DNA of 64,000 bases from Enterococcus pallens ATCC BAA-351 (GTDB lineage: Bacteria; Bacillota; Bacilli; Lactobacillales; Enterococcaceae). Shown here piece by piece: positions 41,569 through 50,563 of the stretch (position 1 is the first letter of the stretch; each line of letters begins with the position of its first letter). The DNA lies in the NCBI RefSeq assembly GCF_000407485.1, contig NZ_ASWD01000004.1, forward strand, positions 124,001 through 188,000, read 5' to 3'. The translations under genes and the position numbers were made by a program. The notes beneath the pieces were generated by a model. That model saw only the letters and a list, made by a program, of their open reading frames with translations. It had not been told where the DNA came from and made no database searches.

Positions 41569-43868
41569 TTTATTTGAATAAGACGGCAGGCATTAAAGCT
41601 GAGAAGCTCTTTGAATGTCAGATGCTCAGCAACCTCGATACGTGAAATTTCTAATTGCGGCAGGATTGCTTGCCTTAAATAATCAGTTGCTTCCTGATCC
41701 ACTAATTCCAGCCCACTGGTTTTTAGAACCTCATTATAAATCCCGCCATGATCCTTATCTAACGTATAGGTATTGATTTGATAAGTGCCTGACTCCAGAT
41801 GCAGCAGCTCTAATTTGATCTGCTGCGATTGATACATCATATAGGTCTCATCGATACTCATCGCCGGATTAAAATAAGCCGGATTTAACAGCAGCAGATA
41901 GTGTGTCTGCCCTTGTTGTGTCAGATAAATAGCTTCCTCTTGATACACAACCGAGCCCTTGATTCGATCAAACATCTGAAGGGCGAAAAAAGCTGGCCGT
42001 TTCAACTGGTGCCCCACGTATAAGGTTAAGCGGTTTTGCCCAGTAAGACTTTGTTCTGGACTATTTAACTGAATACTATTGTTCAGCCAAAATCCAATAC
42101 CATCAATTTCTGCCGCTAAATAAATCAGATCCTTCAGCATAATGGCTGCTCGGAAGAAGGTCCCTCGTAAAGTGGTTCCTTTACCAATCAAAGTATTCCA
42201 TTCGCTAAGGAAAACTTTTTCGCTGCACTGGTATTTTTCCAGCAAAGGCTTCAACGTTGCCAAATTATATTCTTGGTAATCCTTCAATAAGTTCTGAGGA
42301 AGCTCATCCCATAAATAGTCATTGCTAGGATCACTGCGGTAATCAACAAAAGCAATCGTTAAATGCTGTTCATTCAAATCAGCTAAAAAAGCTTCTAACT
42401 GATCAACAACTGGCGAACGATACAAAGCGCCTACGTTTAAGCCAATCGTCGGCTGCTCAAACACTCGCTGCATTTGCTGGTAAAATACTAGGAAATTTTC
42501 CTTTAAGTTGACGGGCAGCGGATCAAGGTCAAACTCCAAATGCCACGTATTCGAAATGACCCCAAACTCATCCACCAAGCGCTGAAGAACCTTTAACCGA
42601 GGCTCCAGCCACTTTGAGAAATCAATCTGGTTATCTTCAGGTATCTTAAAATGAATAATCGGCGTCAAGTGATTGTCCATCGCAAAGCTGATCAACCGGC
42701 ACATTTGCGCATGGTTGTGTAAGATATCAAAGGTGTCGATGATGAGCTGAGTTTCAATCAATACATCGCTAAAACGCAGATACTCAAAATTTATTCCCTG
42801 ACAGGTCTCCAAAAGCGCCTGCTGCGTATCTCCCCGCAGCCAATTGCTGCAATGACCGATATTTAAAATCTTCGGCAGCGTACTTCGTGGCTTTAGTGGT
42901 TTATTTAAAGCAATCTGTCGTTCTAACTTCTTCGGCTCTAGAAACTCCTCTGGGGCCTTTTGCACCATAAAATTGGATAATACCAGCATGGCTGCTTCAA
43001 TCTCCAAAAGCTCATAGTCATCGGCAGTTTGCTTCATTTTGTTACTGACTTCGAGCGTCTGGGAAGCTTGCTGATGGCGATACTCATTTGGCGTAGTTCC
43101 ATAATAATTTTTGAAGGCTAAATGGAAGGCCTTGCTATTGGTAAAGCCATTTTCCAAAGCAATCTTTAAAACCGACTGCTCTGAAATTCGCAAAGCATTT
43201 GCCGCCTTCTTTAAACGATAAGTCGTTAGATATTCCTTGAACGAGACACCCACTTCTTCTTTGAACTTGCGCGATAGATAATGATAGGACAAGAAGGTTT
43301 CCTCAGCGATGTGCTGCAAGGTCAACGGCTTCATATAATTTAGATGAATTGTGGTTAAGACCTGTTGAATCTTTTCGTCATAAGCTGCTGGAATCTGAAA
43401 ATCGGCCTTCTGGAAATGGCTTTTAAGAAAGCTCAGCATACTGAAAAATTTTTCGTAAACGGCAAACTGATTTTGCTCCTTTAAATCATAAAAGGTTGCC
43501 AGACAGGCCAGCAGTTTTTCCCTAAGCTGGCTAAATTCTTTTTCCTGGTAAGCGAATGGATTCTTGGCCATTGAATTACAATCAAAAACTGGGGTCCATT
43601 GCATATTTAGCTGATTTTCGATTTCTTCTCGGTAAATTTCGATTAAGAAAAGAGCCGAGTCTGAACTGGTGGCCTTAATCTGTGCCGTTTGAAAAGCATT
43701 TAAAACCAGTACATCTTCTGCGGACATTTCATACGTGACTTCCTCCGTAAGAATTTGCCAGCCGCCTCGAATACCAAATAGAATGCGCAAATTGCTGTCG
43801 CTGCTTGACGTCCATTGCCGTCCAATGATGCCATTAATAGCAAAGGGGAATCTTCCAGTAGTGGCCAT
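41553..43868 (-). CDS. AraC-family regulator with a C-terminal GH39-like domain
   Basis: About 771 residues: an N-terminal cupin-like sensor (1-150), an AraC double helix-turn-helix (about 180-275; LTLQHIAEETFLSYHYLSRK and TTPNEYRHQ), then about 480 residues resembling a GH39 beta-xylosidase barrel plus a C-terminal beta domain. In the GH39-like part the nucleophile-type motif LSEWNTL is kept, but the acid/base motif (normally WNEP) reads FDLDP, so the enzyme activity is probably lost and the domain may sense a ligand. The ATG at 43868 has GGGAGGAG upstream. It lies upstream of the MFS operon on the same strand. Confidence 0.85.
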   Translation of the reverse strand: MATTGRFPFAINGIIGRQWTSSSDSNLRILFGIRGGWQILTEEVTYEMSAEDVLVLNAFQTAQIKATSSDSALFLIEIYREEIENQLNMQWTPVFDCNSMAKNPFAYQEKEFSQLREKLLACLATFYDLKEQNQFAVYEKFFSMLSFLKSHFQKADFQIPAAYDEKIQQVLTTIHLNYMKPLTLQHIAEETFLSYHYLSRKFKEEVGVSFKEYLTTYRLKKAANALRISEQSVLKIALENGFTNSKAFHLAFKNYYGTTPNEYRHQQASQTLEVSNKMKQTADDYELLEIEAAMLVLSNFMVQKAPEEFLEPKKLERQIALNKPLKPRSTLPKILNIGHCSNWLRGDTQQALLETCQGINFEYLRFSDVLIETQLIIDTFDILHNHAQMCRLISFAMDNHLTPIIHFKIPEDNQIDFSKWLEPRLKVLQRLVDEFGVISNTWHLEFDLDPLPVNLKENFLVFYQQMQRVFEQPTIGLNVGALYRSPVVDQLEAFLADLNEQHLTIAFVDYRSDPSNDYLWDELPQNLLKDYQEYNLATLKPLLEKYQCSEKVFLSEWNTLIGKGTTLRGTFFRAAIMLKDLIYLAAEIDGIGFWLNNSIQLNSPEQSLTGQNRLTLYVGHQLKRPAFFALQMFDRIKGSVVYQEEAIYLTQQGQTHYLLLLNPAYFNPAMSIDETYMMYQSQQIKLELLHLESGTYQINTYTLDKDHGGIYNEVLKTSGLELVDQEATDYLRQAILPQLEISRIEVAEHLTFKELLSFNACRLIQIKPLHK

Positions 43869-44060
43869 CACGTTCACTCCTCCCAAATCAGGTCGTTTAT
43901 TAGCTTAAACTTTATCGTATATTTCGTTTAAGTCAATCCCTTGAATAAACTAGCGGGCGTATCAGCGACAAAGAAAGCTTTTTGATAAGGTGATGAATTT
44001 GCTATAATCATCTAGGATAGATCAATTACCTAACGGATTCATAGAGAAGGAATTAGTGAA

Positions 44061-44453
44061 ATGACGAAGACTAAGAACGAAACAATTTCTAAGCAGACCT
44101 ATATTCGACTCATCAACAAAACCGAGGATTACATTGAACAACACTTGAAAGAACCCTTGTCATTAAAAGATTTAGCAAACAATGCTCACCTGTCTGAATT
44201 TCATTTTCACCGGATTTTCAAGCGGTATTCTACGGAAACTGTCAATGAATTTGTGACTCGTTTCAAAATAGAGCGGGCGGCGATTTTTTTGTGTGTCAGC
44301 CCTGATACTTCTATAACTACGGTTGCGATGGACTATGGCTACAACGACTCCAGTTCCTTCAGTCGAACATTTAAACGACATTTTGGTGCAAGTCCCCTTA
44401 AATACCGAAAACAGCAAGAATCGTCAAGAAGTGCTCGCTGGTTCATGGAATAA
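44061..44453 (+). CDS. Short AraC-family DNA-binding protein
   Basis: This 130-residue protein is essentially only an AraC double helix-turn-helix (LSLKDLANNAHLSEFHFHRI and TTVAMDYGYNDSSSFSRTFK). It has no sensor domain of its own; the next gene, 41 bp on, is a free-standing GyrI-like effector-binding protein. In many relatives the two parts are one polypeptide. The ATG has AAGGAATT upstream, and a TATAAT -10 lies at about 44004. Confidence 0.87.
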   Translation: MTKTKNETISKQTYIRLINKTEDYIEQHLKEPLSLKDLANNAHLSEFHFHRIFKRYSTETVNEFVTRFKIERAAIFLCVSPDTSITTVAMDYGYNDSSSFSRTFKRHFGASPLKYRKQQESSRSARWFME

Positions 44454-44494
44454 TTGTCTTTGTAAAGCAGAATGAAAACAAGGAGGACAATTAT

Positions 44495-44986
44495 ATGCTT
44501 GAACCAATTACTATCACTACCGAAGAATTAATCAATCAAAGAATTATCTATGTCCGTTTTAGAGGAAGCTATATTGAATTTAGAAAACAAAGTAGAAAGC
44601 TGTTCAAGGAATTATTCGAATTCGCTACTGCCCACAACCTGATCATCCCTGACGAGACAAAGGTATTGACCATTTATGATGACAATCCTTTTATTACAGA
44701 TGGGAAAAACCTGCGTACGAGTGTGGCGATGACTCTCTCGGATGATGCTAAAGTAATCGAGAGCGGAACTATTTGCGAATCCAGCATCTCTGGCAAGTTT
44801 GGTGTAGGACACTTCGAGCTGTCCGCTGCTCAATATGGTGAGGCATGGCAGTATATGTATCAAGAATGGCTGTTTAACGACCAAGCTAAACCCCGAGATG
44901 CGGTCCCTTTTGAAATGTATTTAACCGAGCCAGCTAAAAATATGCGAGATAAAAGCCTGACCGATATTTATATTCCGATTTTATAA
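44495..44986 (+). CDS. GyrI-like effector-binding domain protein
   Basis: This 163-residue protein has the GyrI/SOUL-type pattern (RIIYVRFRGSYIEFRKQSRK, VLTIYDDNPFIT, FEMYLTEPAKN). It follows the short AraC protein in the same operon with AAGGAGG upstream. The likely role is small-molecule sensing for, or together with, that DNA-binding protein. Ends at a strong terminator. Confidence 0.87.
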   Translation: MLEPITITTEELINQRIIYVRFRGSYIEFRKQSRKLFKELFEFATAHNLIIPDETKVLTIYDDNPFITDGKNLRTSVAMTLSDDAKVIESGTICESSISGKFGVGHFELSAAQYGEAWQYMYQEWLFNDQAKPRDAVPFEMYLTEPAKNMRDKSLTDIYIPIL

Positions 44987-45051
44987 AGAGTTGGATAGAC
45001 AACCTGTTCATTAATTTTGATGAATGGGCCACTCCATATATTGAAAAATTT

Positions 45052-45082
45052 AAGCTAGTCTGGCCTTCAGACTGGCTTTTTT
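45052..45082 (+). terminator. Terminator of the AraC/GyrI pair
   Basis: A perfect hairpin (AGCTAGTCTG and CAGACTGGCT, GCCTT region as loop) followed by TTTTTT; closely similar to the hairpin at 37020-37050. Confidence 0.85.
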
Positions 45083-45191
45083 GATGTGTATCTTTGGGTT
45101 GGACTAATAAGACTAAGGCAAAATGATTACAGTATAGAGCTAGCTGCGTTATACTTTTAGATGGAACGAATTTTATTAGGAGGTTTTCGTA

Positions 45192-46034
45192 ATGGAAGAG
45201 TTGAAACTTAACAATGGTCAAATGATTCCGCAATTAGGTTTAGGTGTCTTTAAGGTTCAAGATGCTGACGATTTGAAGTCGGCTGTGGCAGAAGCGCTAA
45301 AAGATGGCTATCGTCACTTCGATACTGCAACGATTTACCACAACGAAGAATGGCTTGGTGAAGCCTTGGCTGAGAGTGATGTAAAACGCGAAGACTTATT
45401 CATCACATCAAAGGTTTGGAACAGCAATACCACCTACGATGAAACAATCACCGCTTTCCATGAGTCCTTGAAAAAATTGCAAACAGACTATTTGGATCTT
45501 TATTTGATCCACTGGCCTAGTGAAGGCTACAACGAAAAATGGCGCGCAATGGAACAATTGTACAATGACGGTTTGATCAAATCCATTGGTGTTTCAAACT
45601 TTGAAAAACCTCACATGGAAAAATTGATGACCACTGCTAAAATCAAACCAGCGGTCGATCAAGTGGAAACCCATCCGTATTTCCAACAAAAAGAATTGAA
45701 CCAGTACTTGAAGAGCATGGATATCGCCCACGAAGCTTGGGGCCCACTGGGACAAGGCAAAGGCAATGTAATGGAAGATCCTGTTTTAATAAAAATCGCT
45801 GAAGCGCATAACAAATCAGTGGCACAGGTCATTTTACGTTGGCACCTGCAACGAGATATCATTGTTATTCCAAAATCGGTTCACGCTGAACGCATCGCAC
45901 AAAATATCGATGTCTTTGACTTCAAGTTAACCGACGAAGAAATGTCCATGATTGCTTCCATCGACAAAAACCAACGAGGGTCTGGTGATCCTAACGACGA
46001 AGAATTTTTGAAGAGTTCTTTGAGCAGAAAATAA
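45192..46034 (+). CDS. Aldo/keto reductase
   Basis: This 280-residue cytoplasmic reductase has the full catalytic tetrad Asp44 (FDTATIYHNE), Tyr49, Lys74 (ITSKVWN) and His107 (LIHWPS), plus the NADPH-binding IPKSVHAERI block. Such enzymes reduce small aldehydes and ketones such as methylglyoxal or diketogluconate. The ATG has TAGGAGG upstream. Substrate not predictable. Confidence 0.94.
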   Translation: MEELKLNNGQMIPQLGLGVFKVQDADDLKSAVAEALKDGYRHFDTATIYHNEEWLGEALAESDVKREDLFITSKVWNSNTTYDETITAFHESLKKLQTDYLDLYLIHWPSEGYNEKWRAMEQLYNDGLIKSIGVSNFEKPHMEKLMTTAKIKPAVDQVETHPYFQQKELNQYLKSMDIAHEAWGPLGQGKGNVMEDPVLIKIAEAHNKSVAQVILRWHLQRDIIVIPKSVHAERIAQNIDVFDFKLTDEEMSMIASIDKNQRGSGDPNDEEFLKSSLSRK

Positions 46035-46091
46035 GTGAACATTTTGAGGGGCAGTGTTTTCATAAGAAATCAATGTTCCCCCTACAACTAA

Positions 46092-46133
46092 CAACAAGCG
46101 ACCTACTCTTTTCGAGTAAGCCGCTTGTTTTAC
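46092..46133. terminator. Bidirectional terminator, first copy of a 35-bp repeat
   Basis: The stem CAAGCG-ACC-TACTC / GAGTA-AGC-CGCTTG lies between the aldo/keto reductase and the convergent hydrolase gene. Bases 46099-46133 are repeated exactly at 47313-47347. Confidence 0.75.
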
Positions 46134-46154
46134 GTTCTATGTCTTACTTAGCCT

Positions 46155-47138
46155 TTACATTGCATTTAGATCAGTCACTTTGAAGGTTGCATCGTAGGCA
46201 AATTCAGTTGGTTCCGCTTTGTTCAGCAATGTTTCATCTAGCGTAAGCTTGTACACTTCTTGCGATTCATAAGGATTGAAATAGTAAGTCAGCTCAGTCA
46301 CATCCAGCACCGCCCGGTATTGAGTGTAATCCACAGAGGCATCGTCCTTAATATTAACCCCTTTAGGAATTGTCACGTTATCCAAAATTTTGAAGACCGC
46401 ATTTATCCCATCTTCAACTGTTTCGCCTGTATTTGTCAGCGTCCGTAAAAAGGTCGCTCGAGCAAATCGTTCTGGCGAAGTATAACCGCCTGGCAGGCCA
46501 AAGGTTCCTGAACCTTGCCCAAAAGGTTGAATGACATACTCATTAATTTTCTTTGCCGAAAAATTCGTTGGTTGAATACTCAAATAATTGTTCAAGTTTT
46601 TCAAGTGCCAGCCAAAATCAGGGCTGTTGGTCATCACACCAACTGGATTGTCTTTAATAACCATTTCTCCGCTGTCAGATTCCAGTACAACTGTCTCACC
46701 TGTTTTATCCGTAACAATGAAATGCAACGGCGGCACAAAGCCCATCATAGGAATAGCCTCTTCAACTAAACAAATCTCTGTAATTCTTTCTCTTAGTTCA
46801 GAGATACTTCCCATCTGACCCAATAACCACATAATAAATTCGTGGGGAGCCACATTCACTTTACCCTCCTGCGGCTCAGTATGATACTTAGCTTCATTTA
46901 GGAAGTACAACTCAGCTACAGCTAACCCTTTTTCGTTAACTCCTTCAGCTAAAAAATATTCTCCCAAATTTCGTCCGGTTCCAATGAAGCCATACTTTGT
47001 TCTCAGTGCACCTTGCTGCTGCCATTCATAATTGCGGGGAATGACCACAGGCCGGCCATCCAGCTGAAATCCAAAATCCATGGTTCTAGCTAAAAAATGA
47101 TGTCCTGCTTGGCAGGTTAATGTGATACTCGTACACAT
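46155..47138 (-). CDS. Choloylglycine hydrolase family protein (bile salt hydrolase / penicillin V acylase-like)
   Basis: This 327-residue N-terminal-nucleophile hydrolase starts Met-Cys, so Cys2 becomes the catalytic nucleophile after Met removal. Other family residues are visible: Arg18 and Asp21 in ARTMDFGF, Asn in MTNSPDF and Arg in SPERFARA. The family includes bile salt hydrolases, penicillin V acylases and acyl-amide hydrolases; sequence inspection does not decide which. The ATG has GGAG upstream. No signal peptide. Confidence 0.88.
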   Translation of the reverse strand: MCTSITLTCQAGHHFLARTMDFGFQLDGRPVVIPRNYEWQQQGALRTKYGFIGTGRNLGEYFLAEGVNEKGLAVAELYFLNEAKYHTEPQEGKVNVAPHEFIMWLLGQMGSISELRERITEICLVEEAIPMMGFVPPLHFIVTDKTGETVVLESDSGEMVIKDNPVGVMTNSPDFGWHLKNLNNYLSIQPTNFSAKKINEYVIQPFGQGSGTFGLPGGYTSPERFARATFLRTLTNTGETVEDGINAVFKILDNVTIPKGVNIKDDASVDYTQYRAVLDVTELTYYFNPYESQEVYKLTLDETLLNKAEPTEFAYDATFKVTDLNAM

Positions 47139-47308
47139 GTTACCACTCCTTCGTCTGACAAAATCGCCGATACAAACCGGTAATTTTCTTTGACTATAGC
47201 GTACTCTTTTGCCAAGAAAAAGAAAACTAAAAAGGAATATTGAGGAAAAGGCTAATTACCTTATTTATAAGAAGACAAGAGAAATTCATAATTATCAGCA
47301 ATCAGCAA

Positions 47309-47347
47309 GAAACGACCTACTCTTTTCGAGTAAGCCGCTTGTTTTAC
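47309..47347 (-). terminator. Terminator of the phn/5'-nucleotidase operon, second copy of the 35-bp repeat
   Basis: An 11-13 bp stem with a GAAAA loop follows the 5'-nucleotidase gene on the minus strand, ending in TTCTTG. Bases 47313-47347 are identical to 46099-46133. Confidence 0.65.
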
Positions 47348-47354
47348 TTTATTC

Positions 47355-48902
47355 TCACAAAACCACCTGAAAGTTCTGATTCGTTTCTGCCTTAATCACT
47401 GGATGCTGCTTTAAGTAATCTGCAATCAATTCGGTCATATCCACTTGAATTTCTCGCACGATCTTCTTAGCACCAAACATCGCATAATTGCCGCCGCCGA
47501 TTGCTCGGTACTGATTAGTGACTACTTCCAGCTCTTGTTCAGGCGTGATTGGCTGGCCCTGAAATGTCAGGTGAGTAATTCGCTGACCAGCCGGTTGTTT
47601 CAAGTCAATCGTATAGTTAATGCCTTCATACATATCATAGTTGTAGTATTGTGGCTTGGGCTTGATAAAAGCTGGATTGAAGACGATTTTGCCATTTTCA
47701 ACAGCTAAGTAATTGGCAGTTTGTTCTAATGCTGCTCGCAGATCTGCTCCGCTGACCTTGATTACGGCCAAAGTATTGGGGTATATATAGTTCGTAATGA
47801 CATCTCGCATGGTAATTGTCTGGCCGAAGCCTTTTCCGTCATTGTTGAACAGAGCAGTTCCAGAAATTTGTGCACCGCTGGCTGACAGTTGGACTCGATT
47901 GATGAATTCGATATAAGGATGCTCCACTAAACGTGCTTCCATCGGATCACTAATCCCCATGTCACCTTCGACCTGACCTAAAGTACGATCCAGCCACTCT
48001 TCCAATTCTGCCTCCGCTGATTCTACAGCAGCAAGAATTTGCGGATCAGCGGTCACTGCTTCAAGGGAATGCAAAGCGGCCTGACTGTCAATAACCATTA
48101 CTTTTCCGTCGCGCTTTTCAACCATTAGCTGAATTTCACCGATTTGGCTGCCACGGTATCCCGGTTGGACTACCGGCACACCGTTAACCGTTGCAGCGAG
48201 GGTTCGATGCTGATGCCCCGTGAAAAGTACATCAATTCCCGATACTTCCTGCAACAGCTGATATCCTTCGTTTTCTCCAGTCAGGGCTTCCGTTGGTTCC
48301 CCAGTCGTTAAATCTCTTTCAAAGCCGCCATGATAACTGACCACCACCAGATCTGCTTGCTGCTTTAACATTGGCACATACTTTTTTGCTGTTTCAACAA
48401 TGCTTTCGAAAGTAATTCCTTCGAGGGTGGCAGGTTTTTCCCAATGTGGAATGTATTGGGTAACCAAACCTAAAACAGCAATTTTGATCCCTTCTTTTTC
48501 AATAATGGTATAGGCTTTGCCAAAGTAGGGGTCTCCTGCTTCATTCAAAATATTGGCTGCCACTACGGGTGCCTGGTAGCTGGCAATCGCCTCCTGCAAA
48601 TAGTCCTGACCATAGTTGAACTCATGATTGCCGATTGTTTGAACATCGTAGTCCATTAAGTTAATCACTTTGGTTAAGGTATTTACCGAGTGGTTTCCTT
48701 GGGCAATGTAATAACTCAAGGGTGATCCTTGGATAAAATCGCCATTTTCGATCGTCACAACCGGCCCCGCTGCTTTTGCCCGCAGTTCCTTTAACTTGGC
48801 TGCAACTTTGGCTGCGCCAAGGGCTAGGTCGTGTTCGCCAGCATAATTGGTGGGATAGACATAGCCGTGCATGTCGCTGGTTTCAAGAAAGGTTATCTTC
48901 AA
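47355..48902 (-). CDS. 5'-nucleotidase / 2',3'-cyclic phosphodiesterase family metallophosphoesterase
   Basis: About 515 residues. The N-terminal calcineurin-like domain shows TSDMHGYVYP, ENGDFIQGS, IGNHEFNYG and TGHQHR metal-binding motifs; the C-terminal 5'-nucleotidase domain follows (NNDGKG, FGQTITMRDV). No signal peptide, so it appears cytoplasmic, unlike secreted UshA. I chose a TTG start at 48902 with AAGGAG eight bases upstream; the longer open frame runs into the neighbouring gene. It is the last gene of the phosphonate-type transporter operon. Confidence 0.88.
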   Translation of the reverse strand: MKITFLETSDMHGYVYPTNYAGEHDLALGAAKVAAKLKELRAKAAGPVVTIENGDFIQGSPLSYYIAQGNHSVNTLTKVINLMDYDVQTIGNHEFNYGQDYLQEAIASYQAPVVAANILNEAGDPYFGKAYTIIEKEGIKIAVLGLVTQYIPHWEKPATLEGITFESIVETAKKYVPMLKQQADLVVVSYHGGFERDLTTGEPTEALTGENEGYQLLQEVSGIDVLFTGHQHRTLAATVNGVPVVQPGYRGSQIGEIQLMVEKRDGKVMVIDSQAALHSLEAVTADPQILAAVESAEAELEEWLDRTLGQVEGDMGISDPMEARLVEHPYIEFINRVQLSASGAQISGTALFNNDGKGFGQTITMRDVITNYIYPNTLAVIKVSGADLRAALEQTANYLAVENGKIVFNPAFIKPKPQYYNYDMYEGINYTIDLKQPAGQRITHLTFQGQPITPEQELEVVTNQYRAIGGGNYAMFGAKKIVREIQVDMTELIADYLKQHPVIKAETNQNFQVVL

Positions 48903-48928
48903 TTGTATCGCTCCTTCATTGGTAATGC

Positions 48929-48965
48929 CAAAGAGACCGAGGCACAAGGGCTCTTCGGTCTCTTG
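48929..48965 (-). other. Hairpin between the two phosphoesterase genes
   Basis: AAGAGACCGA and TCGGTCTCTT form a perfect 10-bp stem followed only by TTGG, so it may stabilise or attenuate the operon mRNA instead of terminating fully. Confidence 0.5.
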
Positions 48966-48973
48966 TTCACTTT

Positions 48974-49777
48974 TTACTGGCGCATGTCGAGAGTCTTCAG
49001 CACATGGCCGGAAATAAAATTTTCTGAGGTTTGGCGGGTGATTCTCCCCTGCTCTAGCCAATAAAGATTGTAGCCATGGCGTTCCTCAAAGCGGACTAAA
49101 CCTTCCCCTACATCTTCTCCTACAAAAGACATACTGGCAACGGTAAAATAAGGAATGCCATTAATCTCATCCACAAAGAAGTGATGGGTGTGCCCATTTA
49201 AAATGCAGCGAATATCATAAGGAGCAAGCAAGGCTAAAAATCGCTCGGTTCCCGGCCATTTAGGCATGTTGCTTTGCTGCGACAATAAATGATGATGGGT
49301 TACTAGCACAATTGGCTGATCTTTGTGTTCTTCCAAGGTCTGCTCTAGCCATTGAAATTGCTGCTCATCAACGATTCCATCAGCGTAGCCATAGCTGGAA
49401 TTATCAAAGGAAACCACGGTAAATTCTGGATAGGCCACCACTTGATTGTAAGGTTTTGCAGAAGCCGTTTCTCCAAACCAGCCAACCCAAAAGTTCTCCT
49501 TAATATCGTGATTGCCTAACGTGACAATCATCTTGGTTTCGCCTAGTGCCTCCTGCAGCCATTTCTTCAAATAGCGGTAGTCCTCTACCTCGCCATCTTC
49601 AGTCAAATCACCGCTGATAATTACCAAATCAAGCTCCTGCTGTTGCTGCAAATGCTTCAGACATTCTCCTAACGGAATCAGTGGACTTTGCATCTTAGAC
49701 AGCATCCCTTTGTAACCATCCTCGCTTGCTTCATATTCTCGACGAAAATGTATATCTGATATATGCAATATATTCAT
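48974..49777 (-). CDS. Calcineurin-like metallophosphoesterase
   Basis: This 267-residue cytoplasmic protein has the full set of calcineurin-type motifs: HISDIHF, ISGDLTEDG, LGNHD, VTHHHLL and LNGHTHHF. It starts 3 bp after the second permease gene, so it belongs to the transporter operon. Related proteins cleave phosphodiesters such as cyclic nucleotides or glycerophosphodiesters. With the downstream 5'-nucleotidase it could release phosphate from an imported ester. Confidence 0.9.
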   Translation of the reverse strand: MNILHISDIHFRREYEASEDGYKGMLSKMQSPLIPLGECLKHLQQQQELDLVIISGDLTEDGEVEDYRYLKKWLQEALGETKMIVTLGNHDIKENFWVGWFGETASAKPYNQVVAYPEFTVVSFDNSSYGYADGIVDEQQFQWLEQTLEEHKDQPIVLVTHHHLLSQQSNMPKWPGTERFLALLAPYDIRCILNGHTHHFFVDEINGIPYFTVASMSFVGEDVGEGLVRFEERHGYNLYWLEQGRITRQTSENFISGHVLKTLDMRQ

Positions 49778-49780
49778 GTT

Positions 49781-50563
49781 CTATCTCAATTTCTTTCTTA
49801 TGATTCCGGTTATTTGGTCCAAAATAAACACGGTAACAACAACACCAATTAAAATAATGCTGACCTTACTCCACGACCGCGTTTGAATCGCAAAAATCAA
49901 CGGCGCACCGATTCCGCCAGCTCCTACTAAGCCTAGGGTCGCCGCACTTCTCACCGCAATTTCAAAATGATTCAATGCCAGCGAACTGTAGATGGGCATC
50001 AAATATGGCACGCGGACAAAGAAAATCGTTTGCCAAAAATTTGCTCCTACCGCTTCCATCTCTTCGGTTAATCGTTCATCCATTGCTTCCATTTCTTCAG
50101 TAAACAGCTTGCCCAGCATCCCAATCTGATGGACACCAATCGCCATCACCCCAGCAAAAGGCCCCGGGCCAACGACTTTAACAAAGATAATCGCAAAGAC
50201 TAATTCAGGAAAGGCCCGCAGCACATTACAAACAAATTTGCCAATTTTGGTTACCAAAGGATGGGCCTTCCACAAATTAACCGCACTTAGCAAGGTTAAA
50301 GGAATTGCCAAAACCGTCGCAATCATGGTTCCTAAGCAAGCAATGCCAATCGTCAGCAGCAGCAAGCTCACTAAATCTTCTCCACTGCCATCATAAAGAA
50401 AGCCCCAATCGGGTTGAGCCAATCCTTTCAGCACATCCATCCCCATTGAAAGAGAAAAGGTGCTTAACCCTGAATAATCCAAGCTAACGGCCGACCAAAT
50501 CACCAGCAGCGCTAAAACCGCGAAAGAGATTAAAGTCCGTTTACTCATTTCACGAATCATCAT
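49781..50563 (-). CDS. phnE: Phosphonate-type ABC transporter permease (second PhnE)
   Basis: This 260-residue membrane protein has the binding-protein-dependent permease EAA loop (EMEAVGANFWQTIFFVRVPYLMP) and about six helices. It ends with the PhnE-typical ILDQITGIIRKKLR. It overlaps the first permease gene by 4 bp and has GGAGG upstream. Two non-identical PhnE subunits presumably form the channel. Confidence 0.92.
   Translation of the reverse strand: MMIREMSKRTLISFAVLALLVIWSAVSLDYSGLSTFSLSMGMDVLKGLAQPDWGFLYDGSGEDLVSLLLLTIGIACLGTMIATVLAIPLTLLSAVNLWKAHPLVTKIGKFVCNVLRAFPELVFAIIFVKVVGPGPFAGVMAIGVHQIGMLGKLFTEEMEAMDERLTEEMEAVGANFWQTIFFVRVPYLMPIYSSLALNHFEIAVRSAATLGLVGAGGIGAPLIFAIQTRSWSKVSIILIGVVVTVFILDQITGIIRKKLR

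Noticed and set aside
46155-47138. Firm naming as bile salt hydrolase (bsh)
   Set aside because: The catalytic residues are common to penicillin V acylases and other members of the family; specificity cannot be read by eye.
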